From the NCBI GenBank assembly GCA_963971305.1, contig CAXARO010000934.1, positions 121,691 to 185,690 of the forward strand: a stretch of 64,000 bases of DNA. The letters run 5' to 3'. Shown here piece after piece: positions 37,465 through 48,374 of the stretch (its first letter is position 1; the number at the start of each line of letters is the position of its first letter). Position numbers and translations under genes: made by a program. This DNA is from Arcuatula senhousia. Its lineage: Eukaryota > Mollusca > Bivalvia > Mytilida > Mytilidae. A model generated the notes under the pieces. It did not search any database and was not told where the DNA came from. It saw only the letters and a list, made by a program, of their open reading frames with translations.

Positions 37465-40400
37465 AACTATGAGTAATATTGAGTAAAACTAAGTATTTTC
37501 TAAAAGTAGACATGTTGCGCTAAATAGTATATGCTATTTGGAGCATGTAGCGCTAATAATAGCGCGAGACCAAAACAATATCTTCATGTTTTTTACTTGT
37601 TTTTCGGGAAAAACGTCATAAAATTGGCGCTGTGAAAAAATCTTCCATTCGGGCGGTATGATGTTTTCTGATAAAACTATTAGTCGTATTTCTTAAAATC
37701 GAGTATTTTCTAAAAGTCGACATGCTGCGCAAGGTAGTACAACAAAAAATAAGCGTGTAGCGCTTAACCTCGCAGAATATATCCCGATAGCTTTATTTTT
37801 TTTTCACTTGTTTTTCAAGAAAAACGTCAAAAAATTTGCGTCCTGAAAAAATCACCCGTTCAAGCGGTATCATGTGCTAGAGTAAAACTATGAGTAATAT
37901 TGAGTAAAACTAAGTATTTTCTAAAAGTAGACATGTTGCGCTAAATAGTATATGCTATTTGGAGCATGTAGTGCTAATAATAGCGCGAGACCAAAACAAT
38001 ATCTTCATGTTTTTTACTTGTTTTTCGGGAAAAACGTCATAAAATTGGCGCTGTGAAAAAATCTTCCATTCGGGCGGTATGATGTTTTCTGATAAAACTA
38101 TTAGTCGTATTTCTTAAAATCGAGTATTTTCTAAAAGTCGACATGCTGCGCAAGGTAGTACAACAAAAAATAAGCGTGTAGCGCTTAACATCGCAGAATA
38201 TATCCCGATAGCTTTATTTTTTTTCACTTGTTTTTCGAGAAAAACGTCAAAAAATTTGCGTCCTGAAAAAATCACCCGTTCAAGCGGTATCATGTGCTAG
38301 AGTAAAACTATGAGTAATATTGAGTAAAACTAAGTATTTTCTAAAAGTAGACATGTTGCGCTAAATAGTATATGCTATTTGGAGCATGTAGCGCTAATAA
38401 TAGCGCGAGACCAAAACAATATCTTCATGTTTTTTACTTGTTTTTCGGGAAAAACGTCATAAAATTGGCGCTGTGAAAAAATCTTCCATTCGGGCGGTAT
38501 GATGTTTTCTGATAAAACTATTAGTCGTATTTCTTAAAATCGAGTATTTTCTAAAAGTCGACATGCTGCGCAAGGTAGTACAACAAAAAATAAGCGTGTA
38601 GCGCTTAACATCGCAGAATATATCCCGATAGCTTTATTTTTTTTCACTTGTTTTTCGAGAAAAACGTCAAAAAATTTGCGTCCTGAAAAAATCACCCGTT
38701 CAAGCGGTATCATGTGCTAGAGTAAAACTATGAGTAATATTGAGTAAAACTAAGTATTTTCTAAAAGTAGACATGTTGCGCTAAATAGTATATGCTATTT
38801 GGAGCATGTAGCGCTAATAATAGCGCGAGACCAAAACAATATCTTCATGTTTTTTACTTGTTTTTCGGGAAAAACGTCATAAAATTGGCGCTGTGAAAAA
38901 ATCTTCCATTCGGGCGGTATGATGTTTTCTGATAAAACTATTAGTCGTATTTCTTAAAATCGAGTATTTTCTAAAAGTCGACATGCTGCGCAAGGTAGTA
39001 CAACAAAAAATAAGCGTGTAGCGCTTAACATCGCAGAATATATCCCGATAGCTTTATTTTTTTTCACTTGTTTTTCGAGAAAAACGTCAAAAAATTTGCG
39101 TCCTGAAAAAATCCCCCGTTCAAGCGGTATCATGTGCTAGAGTAAAACTATGAGTAATATTGAGTAAAACTAAGTATTTTCTAAAAGTAGACATGTTGCG
39201 CTAAATAGTATATGCTATTTGGAGCATGTAGCGCTAATAATAGCGCGAGACCAAAACAATATCTTCATGTTTTTTACTTGTTTTTCGGGAAAAACGTCGT
39301 CATAAAATTGGCGCTGTGAAAAAATCTTCCATTCGGGCGGTATGATGTTTTCTGATAAAACTATTAGTCGTATTTCTTAAAATCGAGTATTTTCTAAAAG
39401 TCGACATGCTGCGCAAGGTAGTACAACAAAAAAAAGCGTGTAGCGCTTAACATCGCAGAATATATCCCGATAGCTTTATTTTTTTTTCACTTGTTTTTCG
39501 AGAAAAACGTCAAAAAATTTGCGTCCTGAAAAAATCACCCGTTCAAGCGGTATCATGTGCTAGAGTAAAACTATGAGTAATATTGAGTAAAACTAAGTAT
39601 TTTCTAAAAGTAGACATGTTGCGCTAAATAGTATATGCTATTTGGAGCATGTAGCGCTAATAATAGCGCGAGACCAAAACAATATCTTCATGTTTTTTAC
39701 TTGTTTTTCGGGAAAAACGTCATAAAATTGGCGCTGTGAAAAAATCTTCCATTCGGGCGGTATGATGTTTTCTGATAAAACTATTAGTCGTATTTCTTAA
39801 AATCAAGTATTTTCTAAAAGTCGACATGCTGCGCAAGGTAGTACAACAAAAAATAAGCGTGTAGCGCTTCACATCGCAGAATATATCCCGATAGCTTTAT
39901 TTTTTTTCACTTGTTTTTCGAGAAAAACGTCAAAAAATTTGCGTCCTGAAAAAATCACCCGTTTAAGCGGTATCATGTGCTAGAGTAAAACTATGAGTAA
40001 TATTGAGTAAAACTAAGTATTTTCTAAAAGTAGACATGTTGCGCTAAATAGTATATGCTATTTGGAGCAGGTAGCGCTAATAATAGCGCGAGACCAAAAC
40101 AATATCTTCATGTTTTTTACTTGTTTTTCGGGAAAAACGTCATAAAATTGGCGCTGTGAAAAAATCTTCCATTCGGGCGGTATGATGTTTTCTGATAAAA
40201 CTATTAGCCGTATTTCTTAAAATCGAGTATTTTCTAAAAGTCGACATGCTGCGCAAGGTAGTACAACAAAAAATAAGCGTGTAGCGCTTAACATCGCAGA
40301 ATATATCCCGATAGCTTTATTTTTTTTCACTTGTTTTTCGAGAAAAACGTCAAAAAGTTTGCGTCCTGAAAAAATCACCCGTTCAAGCGGTATCATGTGC

Positions 40401-40609
40401 TAGAGTAAAACTATGAGTAATATTGAGTAAAACTAAGTATTTTCTAAAAGTAGACATGTTGCGCTAAATAGTATATGCTATTTGGAGCATGTAGCGCTAA
40501 TAATAGCGCGAGACCAAAACAATATCTTCATGTTTTTTACTTGTTTTTCGGGAAAAACGTCATAAAATTGGCGCTGTGAAAAAATCTTCCATTCGGGCGG
40601 TATGATGTT

Positions 40610-43600
40610 TTCTGATAAAACTAATAGTCGTATTTCTTAAAATCGAGTATTTTCTAAAAGTCGACATGCTGCGCAAGGTAGTACAACAAAAAATAAGCGT
40701 GTAGCGCTTAACATCGCAGAATATATCCCGATAGCTTTATTTTTTTTCACTTGTTTTTCGAGAAAAACGTCAAAAAATTTGCGTCCTGAAAAAATCACCC
40801 GTTCAAGCGGTATCATGTGCTAGAGTAAAACTATGAGTAATATTGAGTAAAACTAAGTATTTTCTAAAAGTAGACATGTTGCGCTAAATAGTATATGCTA
40901 TTTGGAGCATGTAGCGCTAATAATAGCGCGAGACCAAAACAATATCTTCATGTTTTTTACTTGTTTTTCGGGAAAAACGTCATAAAATTGGCGCTGTGAA
41001 AAAATCTTCCATTCGGGCGGTATGATGTTTTCTGATAAAACTAATAGTCGTATTTCTTAAAATCGAGTATTTTCTAAAAGTCGACATGCTGCGCAAGGTA
41101 GTACAAAAAAAATAAGCGTGTAGCGCTTAACATCGCAGAATATATCCCGATAGCTTTATTTTTTTTCACTTGTTTTTCGAGAAAAACGTCAAAAAATTTG
41201 CGTCCTGAAAAAATCACCCGTTCAAGCGGTATCATGTGCTAGAGTAAAACTATGAGTAATATTGAGTAAAACTAAGTATTTTCTAAAAGTAGACATGTTG
41301 CGCTAAATAGTATATGCTATTTGGAGCATGTAGCGCTAATAATAGCGCGAGACCAAAACAATATCTTCATGTTTTTTACTTGTTTTTCGGGAAAAACGTC
41401 ATAAAATTGGCGCTGTGAAAAAATCTTCCATTCGGGCGGTATGATGTTTTCTGATAAAACTATTAGTCGTATTTCTTAAAATCGAGTATTTTCTAAAAGT
41501 CGACATGCTGCGCAAGGTAGTACAACAAAAAATAAGCGTGTAGCGCTTAACATCGCAGAACATATCCCGATAGCTTTATTTTTTTTCACTTGTTTTTCGA
41601 GAAAAACGTCAAAAAATTTGCGTCCTGAAAAAATCACCCGTTCAAGCGGTATCATGTGCTAGAGTAAAACTATGAGTAATATTGAGTAAAACTAAGTATT
41701 TTCTAAAAGTAGACATGTTGCGCTAAATAGTATATGCTATTTGGAGCATGTAGCGCTAATAATAGCGCGAGACCAAAACAATATCTTCATGTTTTTTACT
41801 TGTTTTTCGGGAAAAACGTCATAAAATTGGCGCTGTGAAAAAATCTTCCATTCGGGCGGTATGATGTTTTCTGATAAAACTAATAGTCGTATTTCTTAAA
41901 ATCGAGTATTTTCTAAAAGTCGACATGCTGCGCAAGGTAGTACAACAAAAAATAAGCGTGTAGCGCTTAACAACGCAGAATATATCCCGATAGCTTTATT
42001 TTTTTTCACTTGTTTTTCGAGAAAAACGTCAAAAAATTTGCGTCCTGAAAAAATCACCCGTTCAAGCGGTATCATGTGCTAGAGTAAAACTATGAGTAAT
42101 ATTGAGTAAAACTAAGTATTTTCTAAAAGTAGACATGTTGCGCTAAATAGTATATGCTATTTGGAGCATGTAGCGCTAATAATAGCGCGAGACCAAAACA
42201 ATATCTTCATGTTTTTTACTTGTTTTTCGGGAAAAACGTCATAAAATTGGCGCTGTGAAAAAATCTTCCATTCGGGCGGTATGATGTTTTCTGATAAAAC
42301 TAATAGTCGTATTTCTTAAAATCGAGTATTTTCTAAAAGTCGACATGCTGCGCAAGGTAGTACAACAAAAAATAAGCGTGTAGCGCTTAACATCGCAGAA
42401 TATATCCCGATAGCTTTATTTTTTTTCACTTGTTTTTCGAGAAAAACGTCAAAAAATTTGCGTCCTGAAAAAATCACCCGTTCAAGCGGTATCATGTGCT
42501 AGAGTAAAACTATGAGTAATATTGAGTAAAACTAAGTATTTTCTAAAAGTAGACATGTTGCGCTAAATAGTATATGCTATTTGGAGCATGTAGCGCTAAT
42601 AATAGCGCGAGACCAAAACAATATCTTCATGTTTTTTACTTGTTTTTCGGGAAAAACGTCATAAAATTGGCGCTGTGAAAAAATCTTCCATTCGGGCGGT
42701 ATGATGTTTTCTGATAAAACTATTAGTCGTATTTCTTAAAATCGAGTATTTTCTAAAAGTCGACATGCTGCGCAAGGTAGTACAACAAAAAATAAGCGTG
42801 TAGCGCTTAAAATCGCAGAATATATCCCGATAGCTTTATTTTTTTTCACTTGTTTTTCGAGAAAAACGTCAAAAAATTTGCGTCCTGAAAAAATCACCCG
42901 TTCAAGCGGTATCATGTGCTAGAGTAAAACTATGAGTAATATTGAGTAAAACTAAGTATTTTCTAAAAGTAGACATGTTGCGCTAAATAGTATATGCTAT
43001 TTGGAGCATGTAGCGCTAATAATAGCGCGAGACCAAAACAATATCTTCATGTTTTTTACTTGTTTTTCGGGAAAAACGTCATAAAATTGGCGCTGTGAAA
43101 AAATCTTCCATTCGGGCGGTATGATGTTTTCTGATAAAACTAATAGTCGTATTTCTTAAAATCGAGTATTTTCTAAAAGTCGACATGCTGCGCAAGGTAG
43201 CACAACAAAAAATAAGCGTGTAGCGCTTAACATCGCAGAATATATCCCGATAGCTTTATTTTTTTTCACTTGTTTTTCGAGAAAAACGTCAAAAAATTTG
43301 CGTCCTGAAAAAATCACCCGTTCAAGCGGTATCATGTGCTAGAGTAAAACTATGAGTAATATTGAGTAAAACTAAGTATTTTCTAAAAGTAGACATGTTG
43401 CGCTAAATAGTATATGCTATTTGGAGCATGTAGCGCTAATAATAGCGCGAGACCAAAACAATATCTTCATGTTTTTTACTTGTTTTTCGGGAAAAACGTC
43501 ATAAAATTGGCGCTGTGAAAAAATCTTCCATTCGGGCGGTATGATGTTTTCTGATAAAACTAATAGTCGTATTTCTTAAAATCGAGTATTTTCTAAAAGT

Positions 43601-43990
43601 CGACATGCTGCGCAAGGTAGTACAACAAAAAATAAGCGTGTAGCGCTTAACATCGCAGAATATATCCCGATAGCTTTATTTTTTTTCACTTGTTTTTCGA
43701 GAAAAACGTCAAAAAATTTGCGTCCTGAAAAAATCACCCGTTCAAGCGGTATCATGTGCTAGAGTAAAACTATGAGTAATATTGAGTAAAACTAAGTATT
43801 TTCTAAAAGTAGACATGTTGCGCTAAATAGTATATGCTATTTGGAGCATGTAGCGCTAATAATAGCGCGAGACCAAAACAATATCTTCATGTTTTTTACT
43901 TGTTTTTCGGGAAAAACGTCATAAAATTGGCGCTGTGAAAAAATCTTCCATTCGGGCGGTATGATGTTTTCTGATAAAACTATTAGTCGT
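40610..43990. repeat. 1260-bp super-period within the array
   Basis: The monomer A site ACTATTAGTCG is changed to ACTAATAGTCG in two units out of three: changed at about 40621, 41041, 41880, 42300, 43140 and 43560; normal at about 41460, 42720 and 43980. The strict changed-changed-normal order over nine units shows a third-level repeat of three 420-bp units. Confidence 0.75.
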
Positions 43991-46900
43991 ATTTCTTAAA
44001 ATCGAGTATTTTCTAAAAGTCGACATGCTGCGCAAGGTAGTACAACAAAAAATAAGCGTGTAGCGCTTAACATCGCAGAATATATCCCGATAGCTTTATT
44101 TTTTTTTCACTTGTTTTTCGAGAAAAACGTCAAAAAATTTGCGTCCTGAAAAAATCACCCGTTCAAGCGGTATCATGTGCTAGAGTAAAACTATGAGTAA
44201 TATTGAGTAAAACTAAGTATTTTCTAAAAGTAGACATGTTGCGCTAAATAGTATATGCTATTTGGAGCATGTAGCGCTAATAATAGCGCGAGACCAAAAC
44301 AATATCTTCATGTTTTTTACTTGTTTTTCGGGAAAAACGTCATAAAATTGGCGCTGTGAAAAAATCTTCCATTCGGGCGGTATGATGTTTTCTGATAAAA
44401 CTATTAGTCGTATTTCTTAAAATCGAGTATTTTCTAAAAGTCGACATGCTGCGCAAGGTAGTACAACAAAAAATAAGCGTGTAGCGCTTAACATCGCAGA
44501 ATATATCCCGATAGCTTTATTTTTTTTCACTTGTTTTTCGAGAAAAACGTCAAAAAATTTGCGTCCTGAAAAAATCACCCGTTCAAGCGGTATCATGTGC
44601 TAGAGTAAAACTATGAGTAATATTGAGTAAAACTAAGTATTTTCTAAAAGTAGACATGTTGCGCTAAATAGTATATGCTATTTGGAGCATGTAGCGCTAA
44701 TAATAGCGCGAGACCAAAACAATATCTTCATGTTTTTTACTTGTTTTTCGGGAAAAACGTCATAAAATTGGCGCTGTGAAAAAATCTTCCATTCGGGCGG
44801 TATGATGTTTTCTGATAAAACTATTAGTCGTATTTCTTAAAATCGAGTATTTTCTAAAAGTCGACATGCTGCGCAAGGTAGTACAACAAAAAATAAGCGT
44901 GTAGCGCTAAACATCGCAGAATATATCCCGATAGCTTTATTTTTTTTTCACTTGTTTTTCGAGAAAAACGTCAAAAAATTTGCGTCCTGAAAAAATCACC
45001 CGTTCAAGCGGTATCATGTGCTAGAGTAAAACTATGAGTAATATTGAGTAAAACTAAGTATTTTCTAAAAGTAGACATGTTGCGCTAAATAGTATATGCT
45101 ATTTGGAGCATGTAGCGCTAATAATAGCGCGAGACCAAAACAATATCTTCATGTTTTTTACTTGTTTTTCGGGAAAAACGTCATAAAATTGGCGCTGTGA
45201 AAAAATCTTCCATTCGGGCGGTATGATGTTTTCTGATAAAACTATTAGTCGTATTTCTTAAAATCGAGTATTTTCTAAAAGTCGACATGCTGCGCAAGGT
45301 AGTACAACAAAAAATAAGCGTGTAGCGCTTAACATCGCAGAATATATCCCGATAGCTTTATTTTTTTTTCACTTGTTTTTCGAGAAAAACGTCAAAAAAT
45401 TTGCGTCCTGAAAAAATCACCCGTTCAAGCGGTATCATGTGCTAGAGTAAAACTATGAGTAATATTGAGTAAAACTAAGTATTTTCTAAAAGTAGACATG
45501 TTGCGCTAAATAGTATATGCTATTTGGAGCATGTAGCGCTAATAATAGCGCGAGACCAAAACAATATCTTCATGTTTTTTACTTGTTTTTCGGGAAAAAC
45601 GTCATAAAATTGGCGCTGTGAAAAAATCTTCCATTCGGGCGGTATGATGTTTTCTGATAAAACTATTAGTCGTATTTCTTAAAATCGAGTATTTTCTAAA
45701 AGTCGACATGCTGCGCAAGGTAGTACAACAAAAAATAAGCGTGTAGCGCTTAACATCGCAGAATATATCCCGATAGCTTTATTTTTTTTTCACTTGTTTT
45801 TCGAGAAAAACGTCAAAAAATTTGCGTCCTGAAAAAATCACCCGTTCAAGCGGTATCATGTGCTAGAGTAAAACTATGAGTAATATTGAGTAAAACTAAG
45901 TATTTTCTAAAAGTAGACATGTTGCGCTAAATAGTATATGCTATTTGGAGCATGTAGCGCTAATAATAGCGCGAGACCAAAACAATATCTTCATGTTTTT
46001 TACTTGTTTTTCGGGAAAAACGTCATAAAATTGGCGCTGTGAAAAAATCTTCCATTCGGGCGGTATGATGTTTTCTGATAAAACTATTAGTCGTATTTCT
46101 TAAAATCGAGTATTTTCTAAAAGTCGACATGCTGCGCAAGGTATTACAACAAAAAATAAGCGTGTAGCGCTTAACATCGCAGAATATATCCCGATAGCTT
46201 TATTTTTTTTTCACTTGTTTTTCGAGAAAAACGTCAAAAAATTTGCGTCCTGAAAAAATCACCCGTTCAAGCGGTATCATGTGCTAGAGTAAAACTATGA
46301 GTAATATTGAGTAAAACTAAGTATTTTCTAAAAGTAGACATGTTGCGCTAAATAGTATATGCTATTTGGAGCATGTAGCGCTAATAATAGCGCGAGACCA
46401 AAACAATATCTTCATGTTTTTTACTTGTTTTTCGGGAAAAACGTCATAAAATTGGCGCTGTGAAAAAATCTTCCATTCGGGCGGTATGATGTTTTCTGAT
46501 AAAACTATTAGTCGTATTTCTTAAAATCGAGTATTTTCTAAAAGTCGACATGCTGCGCAAGGTAGTACAACAAAAAATAAGCGTGTAGCGCTTAACATCG
46601 CAGAATATATCCCGATAGCTTTATTTTTTTTTCACTTGTTTTTCGAGAAAAACGTCAAAAAATTTGCGTCCTGAAAAAATCACCCGTTCAAGCGGTATCA
46701 TGTGCTAGAGTAAAACTATGAGTAATATTGAGTAAAACTAAGTATTTTCTAAAAGTAGACATGTTGCGCTAAATAGTATATGCTATTTGGAGCATGTAGC
46801 GCTAATAATAGCGCGAGACCAAAACAATATCTTCATGTTTTTTACTTGTTTTTCGGGAAAAACGTCATAAAATTGGCGCTGTGAAAAAATCTTCCATTCG

Positions 46901-47474
46901 GGCGGTATGATGTTTTCTGATAAAACTATTAGTCGTATTTCTTAAAATCGAGTATTTTCTAAAAGTCGACATGCTGCGCAAGGTAGTACAACAAAAAATA
47001 AGCGTGTAGCGCTTAACATCGCAGAATATATCCCGATAGCTTTATTTTTTTTTCACTTGTTTTTCGAGAAAAACGTCAAAAAATTTGCGTCCTGAAAAAA
47101 TCACCCGTTCAAGCGGTATCATGTGCTAGAGTAAAACTATGAGTAATATTGAGTAAAACTAAGTATTTTCTAAAAGTAGACATGTTGCGCTAAATAGTAT
47201 ATGCTATTTGGAGCATGTAGCGCTAATAATAGCGCGAGACCAAAACAATATCTTCATGTTTTTTACTTGTTTTTCGGGAAAAACGTCATAAAATTGGCGC
47301 TGTGAAAAAATCTTCCATTCGGGCGGTATGATGTTTTCTGATAAAACTATTAGTCGTATTTCTTAAAATCGAGTATTTTCTAAAAGTCGACATGCTGCGC
47401 AAGGTAGTACAACAAAAAATAAGCGTGTAGCGCTTAACATCGCAGAATATATCCCGATAGCTTAATTTTTTTTT

Positions 47475-47575
47475 AAAATAAGTAGGTTGGTTAAACCTTT
47501 TATGTGTGGTTTAACCAACCTACTTATTTTATTGTCTCCATTTTAACTTGCCACACCACAACATTTATTTATCTA
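47475..47575. mobile_element. Internally deleted copy 1 of the palindromic insertion
   Basis: This 101-bp copy keeps both outer ends of the 412-bp insertion at 47950-48361 but lacks 311 bp including the palindrome centre. What remains forms a hairpin: AAATAAGTAGGTTGGTTAAA and its complement around a loop of about ten bases. The deletion joins two ACC triplets, a 3-bp microhomology. It sits in the T-tract of monomer A, with TTTA plus 9 T following it; the left tract reads TTAA plus 9 T because of one substitution at 47464. Confidence 0.8.
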
Positions 47576-47672
47576 TTTATTTTTTTTTCACTTGTTTTTC
47601 GAGAAAAACGTCAAAAATAAGCGTGTAGCGCTTAACATCGCAGAATATATCCCGATAGCTTTATTTTTTTTT
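47576..47672. repeat. Shortened satellite segment between deleted insertions
   Basis: Monomer A sequence after the T-tract runs to GAAAAACGTCAAAAA and then jumps directly to TAAGCGTGTAGCGC, normally located upstream in monomer A. The junction lies in shared A-runs. The result is a short tandem unit of 197 bp (satellite fragment plus deleted insertion) that has been duplicated. Confidence 0.8.
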
Positions 47673-47773
47673 AAAATAAGTAGGTTGGTTAAACCTTTTA
47701 TGTGTGGTTTAACCAACCTACTTATTTTATTGTCTCCATTTTAACTTGCCACACCACAACATTTATTTATCTA
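47673..47773. mobile_element. Internally deleted copy 2 of the palindromic insertion
   Basis: It has the same 101 bp and the same ACC junction as the copy 197 bp upstream, so both descend from one deletion event and were copied with flanking satellite. The hairpin arms are intact. The T-tract duplication (TTTA plus 9 T) is present on both sides. Confidence 0.8.
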
Positions 47774-47949
47774 TTTATTTTTTTTTCACTTGTTTTTCGA
47801 GAAAAACGTCAAAAAATTTGCGTCCTGAAAAAATCACCCGTTCAAGCGGTATCGGTAAAAGTCGACATGCTGCGCAAGGTAGTACAACAAAAAATAAGCG
47901 TGTAGCGCTTAACATCGCAGAATATATCCCGATAGCTTTATTTTTTTTT
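47774..47949. repeat. Rearranged satellite fragment
   Basis: Monomer A end and the first bases of monomer B (AAGCGGTATC) are joined to monomer A at AAAAGTCGACATGC through an extra GGT. Nearly all of monomer B and the start of the next A are missing. The fragment then continues normally to the T-tract that hosts the full palindromic insertion. Confidence 0.8.
47937..47949. other. Left 13-bp target-site duplication
   Basis: TTTA followed by 9 T is identical to 48362-48374. In an uninterrupted unit this tract occurs once, between GATAGC and CACTTG. The low complexity of the tract means the true length of the duplication could be slightly different. Confidence 0.65.
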
Positions 47950-48132
47950 AAAATAAGTAGGTTGGTTAAACCACACATAAAAGGTAAAAATATCAAATAT
48001 AAAACTAATATAAATTAATAAAGAATACATCTAAAATCTAAAAAGCCCAAATTTTCGGCTTTCAGCCTTCGTCGGGGGCAAGCAAAGAAAAGAAAAAAAT
48101 CACGACCGCCACGGTCTGAGGACAACCAACAA
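47949..48132 (+). repeat. Left arm of the 184-bp perfect inverted repeat
   Basis: Every base checked pairs with the right arm (position p pairs with 96266 minus p). The outer part is AT-rich and the inner 90 bp is GC-richer. Perfect arms with a 1-base spacer are normally unstable in replication, so the structure is either very young or an assembly fold-back. The two deleted derivatives upstream argue that it is real. Confidence 0.85.
48045..48079 (-). ncRNA. Hammerhead-ribozyme-like motif, minus-strand copy
   Basis: This is the mirror copy of the motif at 48187-48221, read on the minus strand with the same order of elements: closing stem, CCGACGA, a GGC/GCC stem, GAAA. The two copies face each other across the palindrome centre. 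Confidence 0.4.
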
Positions 48133-48133
48133 C

Positions 48134-48317
48134 TTGTTGGTTGTCCTCAGACCGTGGCGGTCGTGATTTTTTTCTTTTCTTTGCTTGCCCCCGACGAAGG
48201 CTGAAAGCCGAAAATTTGGGCTTTTTAGATTTTAGATGTATTCTTTATTAATTTATATTAGTTTTATATTTGATATTTTTACCTTTTATGTGTGGTTTAA
48301 CCAACCTACTTATTTTA
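48134..48317 (-). repeat. Right arm of the 184-bp perfect inverted repeat
   Basis: This is the exact reverse complement of 47949-48132. Pairing fails just outside, at 48318 against 47948. Sequence beyond the arm (from TTGTCTCC) has no counterpart on the left, which shows asymmetry between the two ends of the insertion. Confidence 0.85.
48187..48221 (+). ncRNA. Hammerhead-ribozyme-like motif, plus-strand copy
   Basis: In order: GCCC (48187-48190), core CCGACGA (48191-48197), a short stem-loop with GGC and GCC around TGAAA (48199-48209), core GAAA (48210-48213), then ATTT and GGGC (48218-48221), which pairs with the first GCCC. This matches the type I hammerhead layout known from Penelope-like retroelements (CUGANGA, stem II, GAAA). 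The U of CUGANGA is C here, so self-cleavage may be weak or lost. Stem III would be minimal, as is usual for that group. Confidence 0.45.
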
Positions 48318-48361
48318 TTGTCTCCATTTTAACTTGCCACACCACAACATTTATTTATCTA

Positions 48362-48374
48362 TTTATTTTTTTTT
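48362..48374. other. Right 13-bp target-site duplication
   Basis: TTTA plus 9 T matches 47937-47949. The satellite then continues in phase with CACTTGTTTTTCGAG, so the insertion is clean with respect to monomer A. Confidence 0.65.

Larger units (their letters stand above)
37462..47474. repeat. Satellite array block 3 (about 23 units)
   Basis: The array resumes in monomer B directly after the composite element. Unit starts run from 37651 to 47321, 9670 bp or 23 units. The left part has 8-T units with varied substitutions. From about 44100 onward units become nearly identical and mostly carry 9 T (421 bp). The variant GCGCTTCACATCGC at about 39865 also occurs at about 35211 on the other side of the element. 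No gene is visible. Confidence 0.96.
47950..48361 (+). mobile_element. Palindromic insertion, probable Penelope-like element fragment
   Basis: A 412-bp insertion lies in the poly-T tract of monomer A. It consists of a perfect inverted repeat of two 184-bp arms (47949-48132 and 48134-48317) around one C at 48133, then a 44-bp tail with TTGTCTCCATTTTAACTTGC. The inner arms are more GC-rich and carry a hammerhead-like motif on each arm, typical of the terminal repeats of Penelope-like retroelements, which often insert as truncated, inverted partial copies. No reverse transcriptase or GIY-YIG endonuclease coding sequence is present. Family assignment rests on the ribozyme-like motif alone, so it is tentative. 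Confidence 0.5.
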
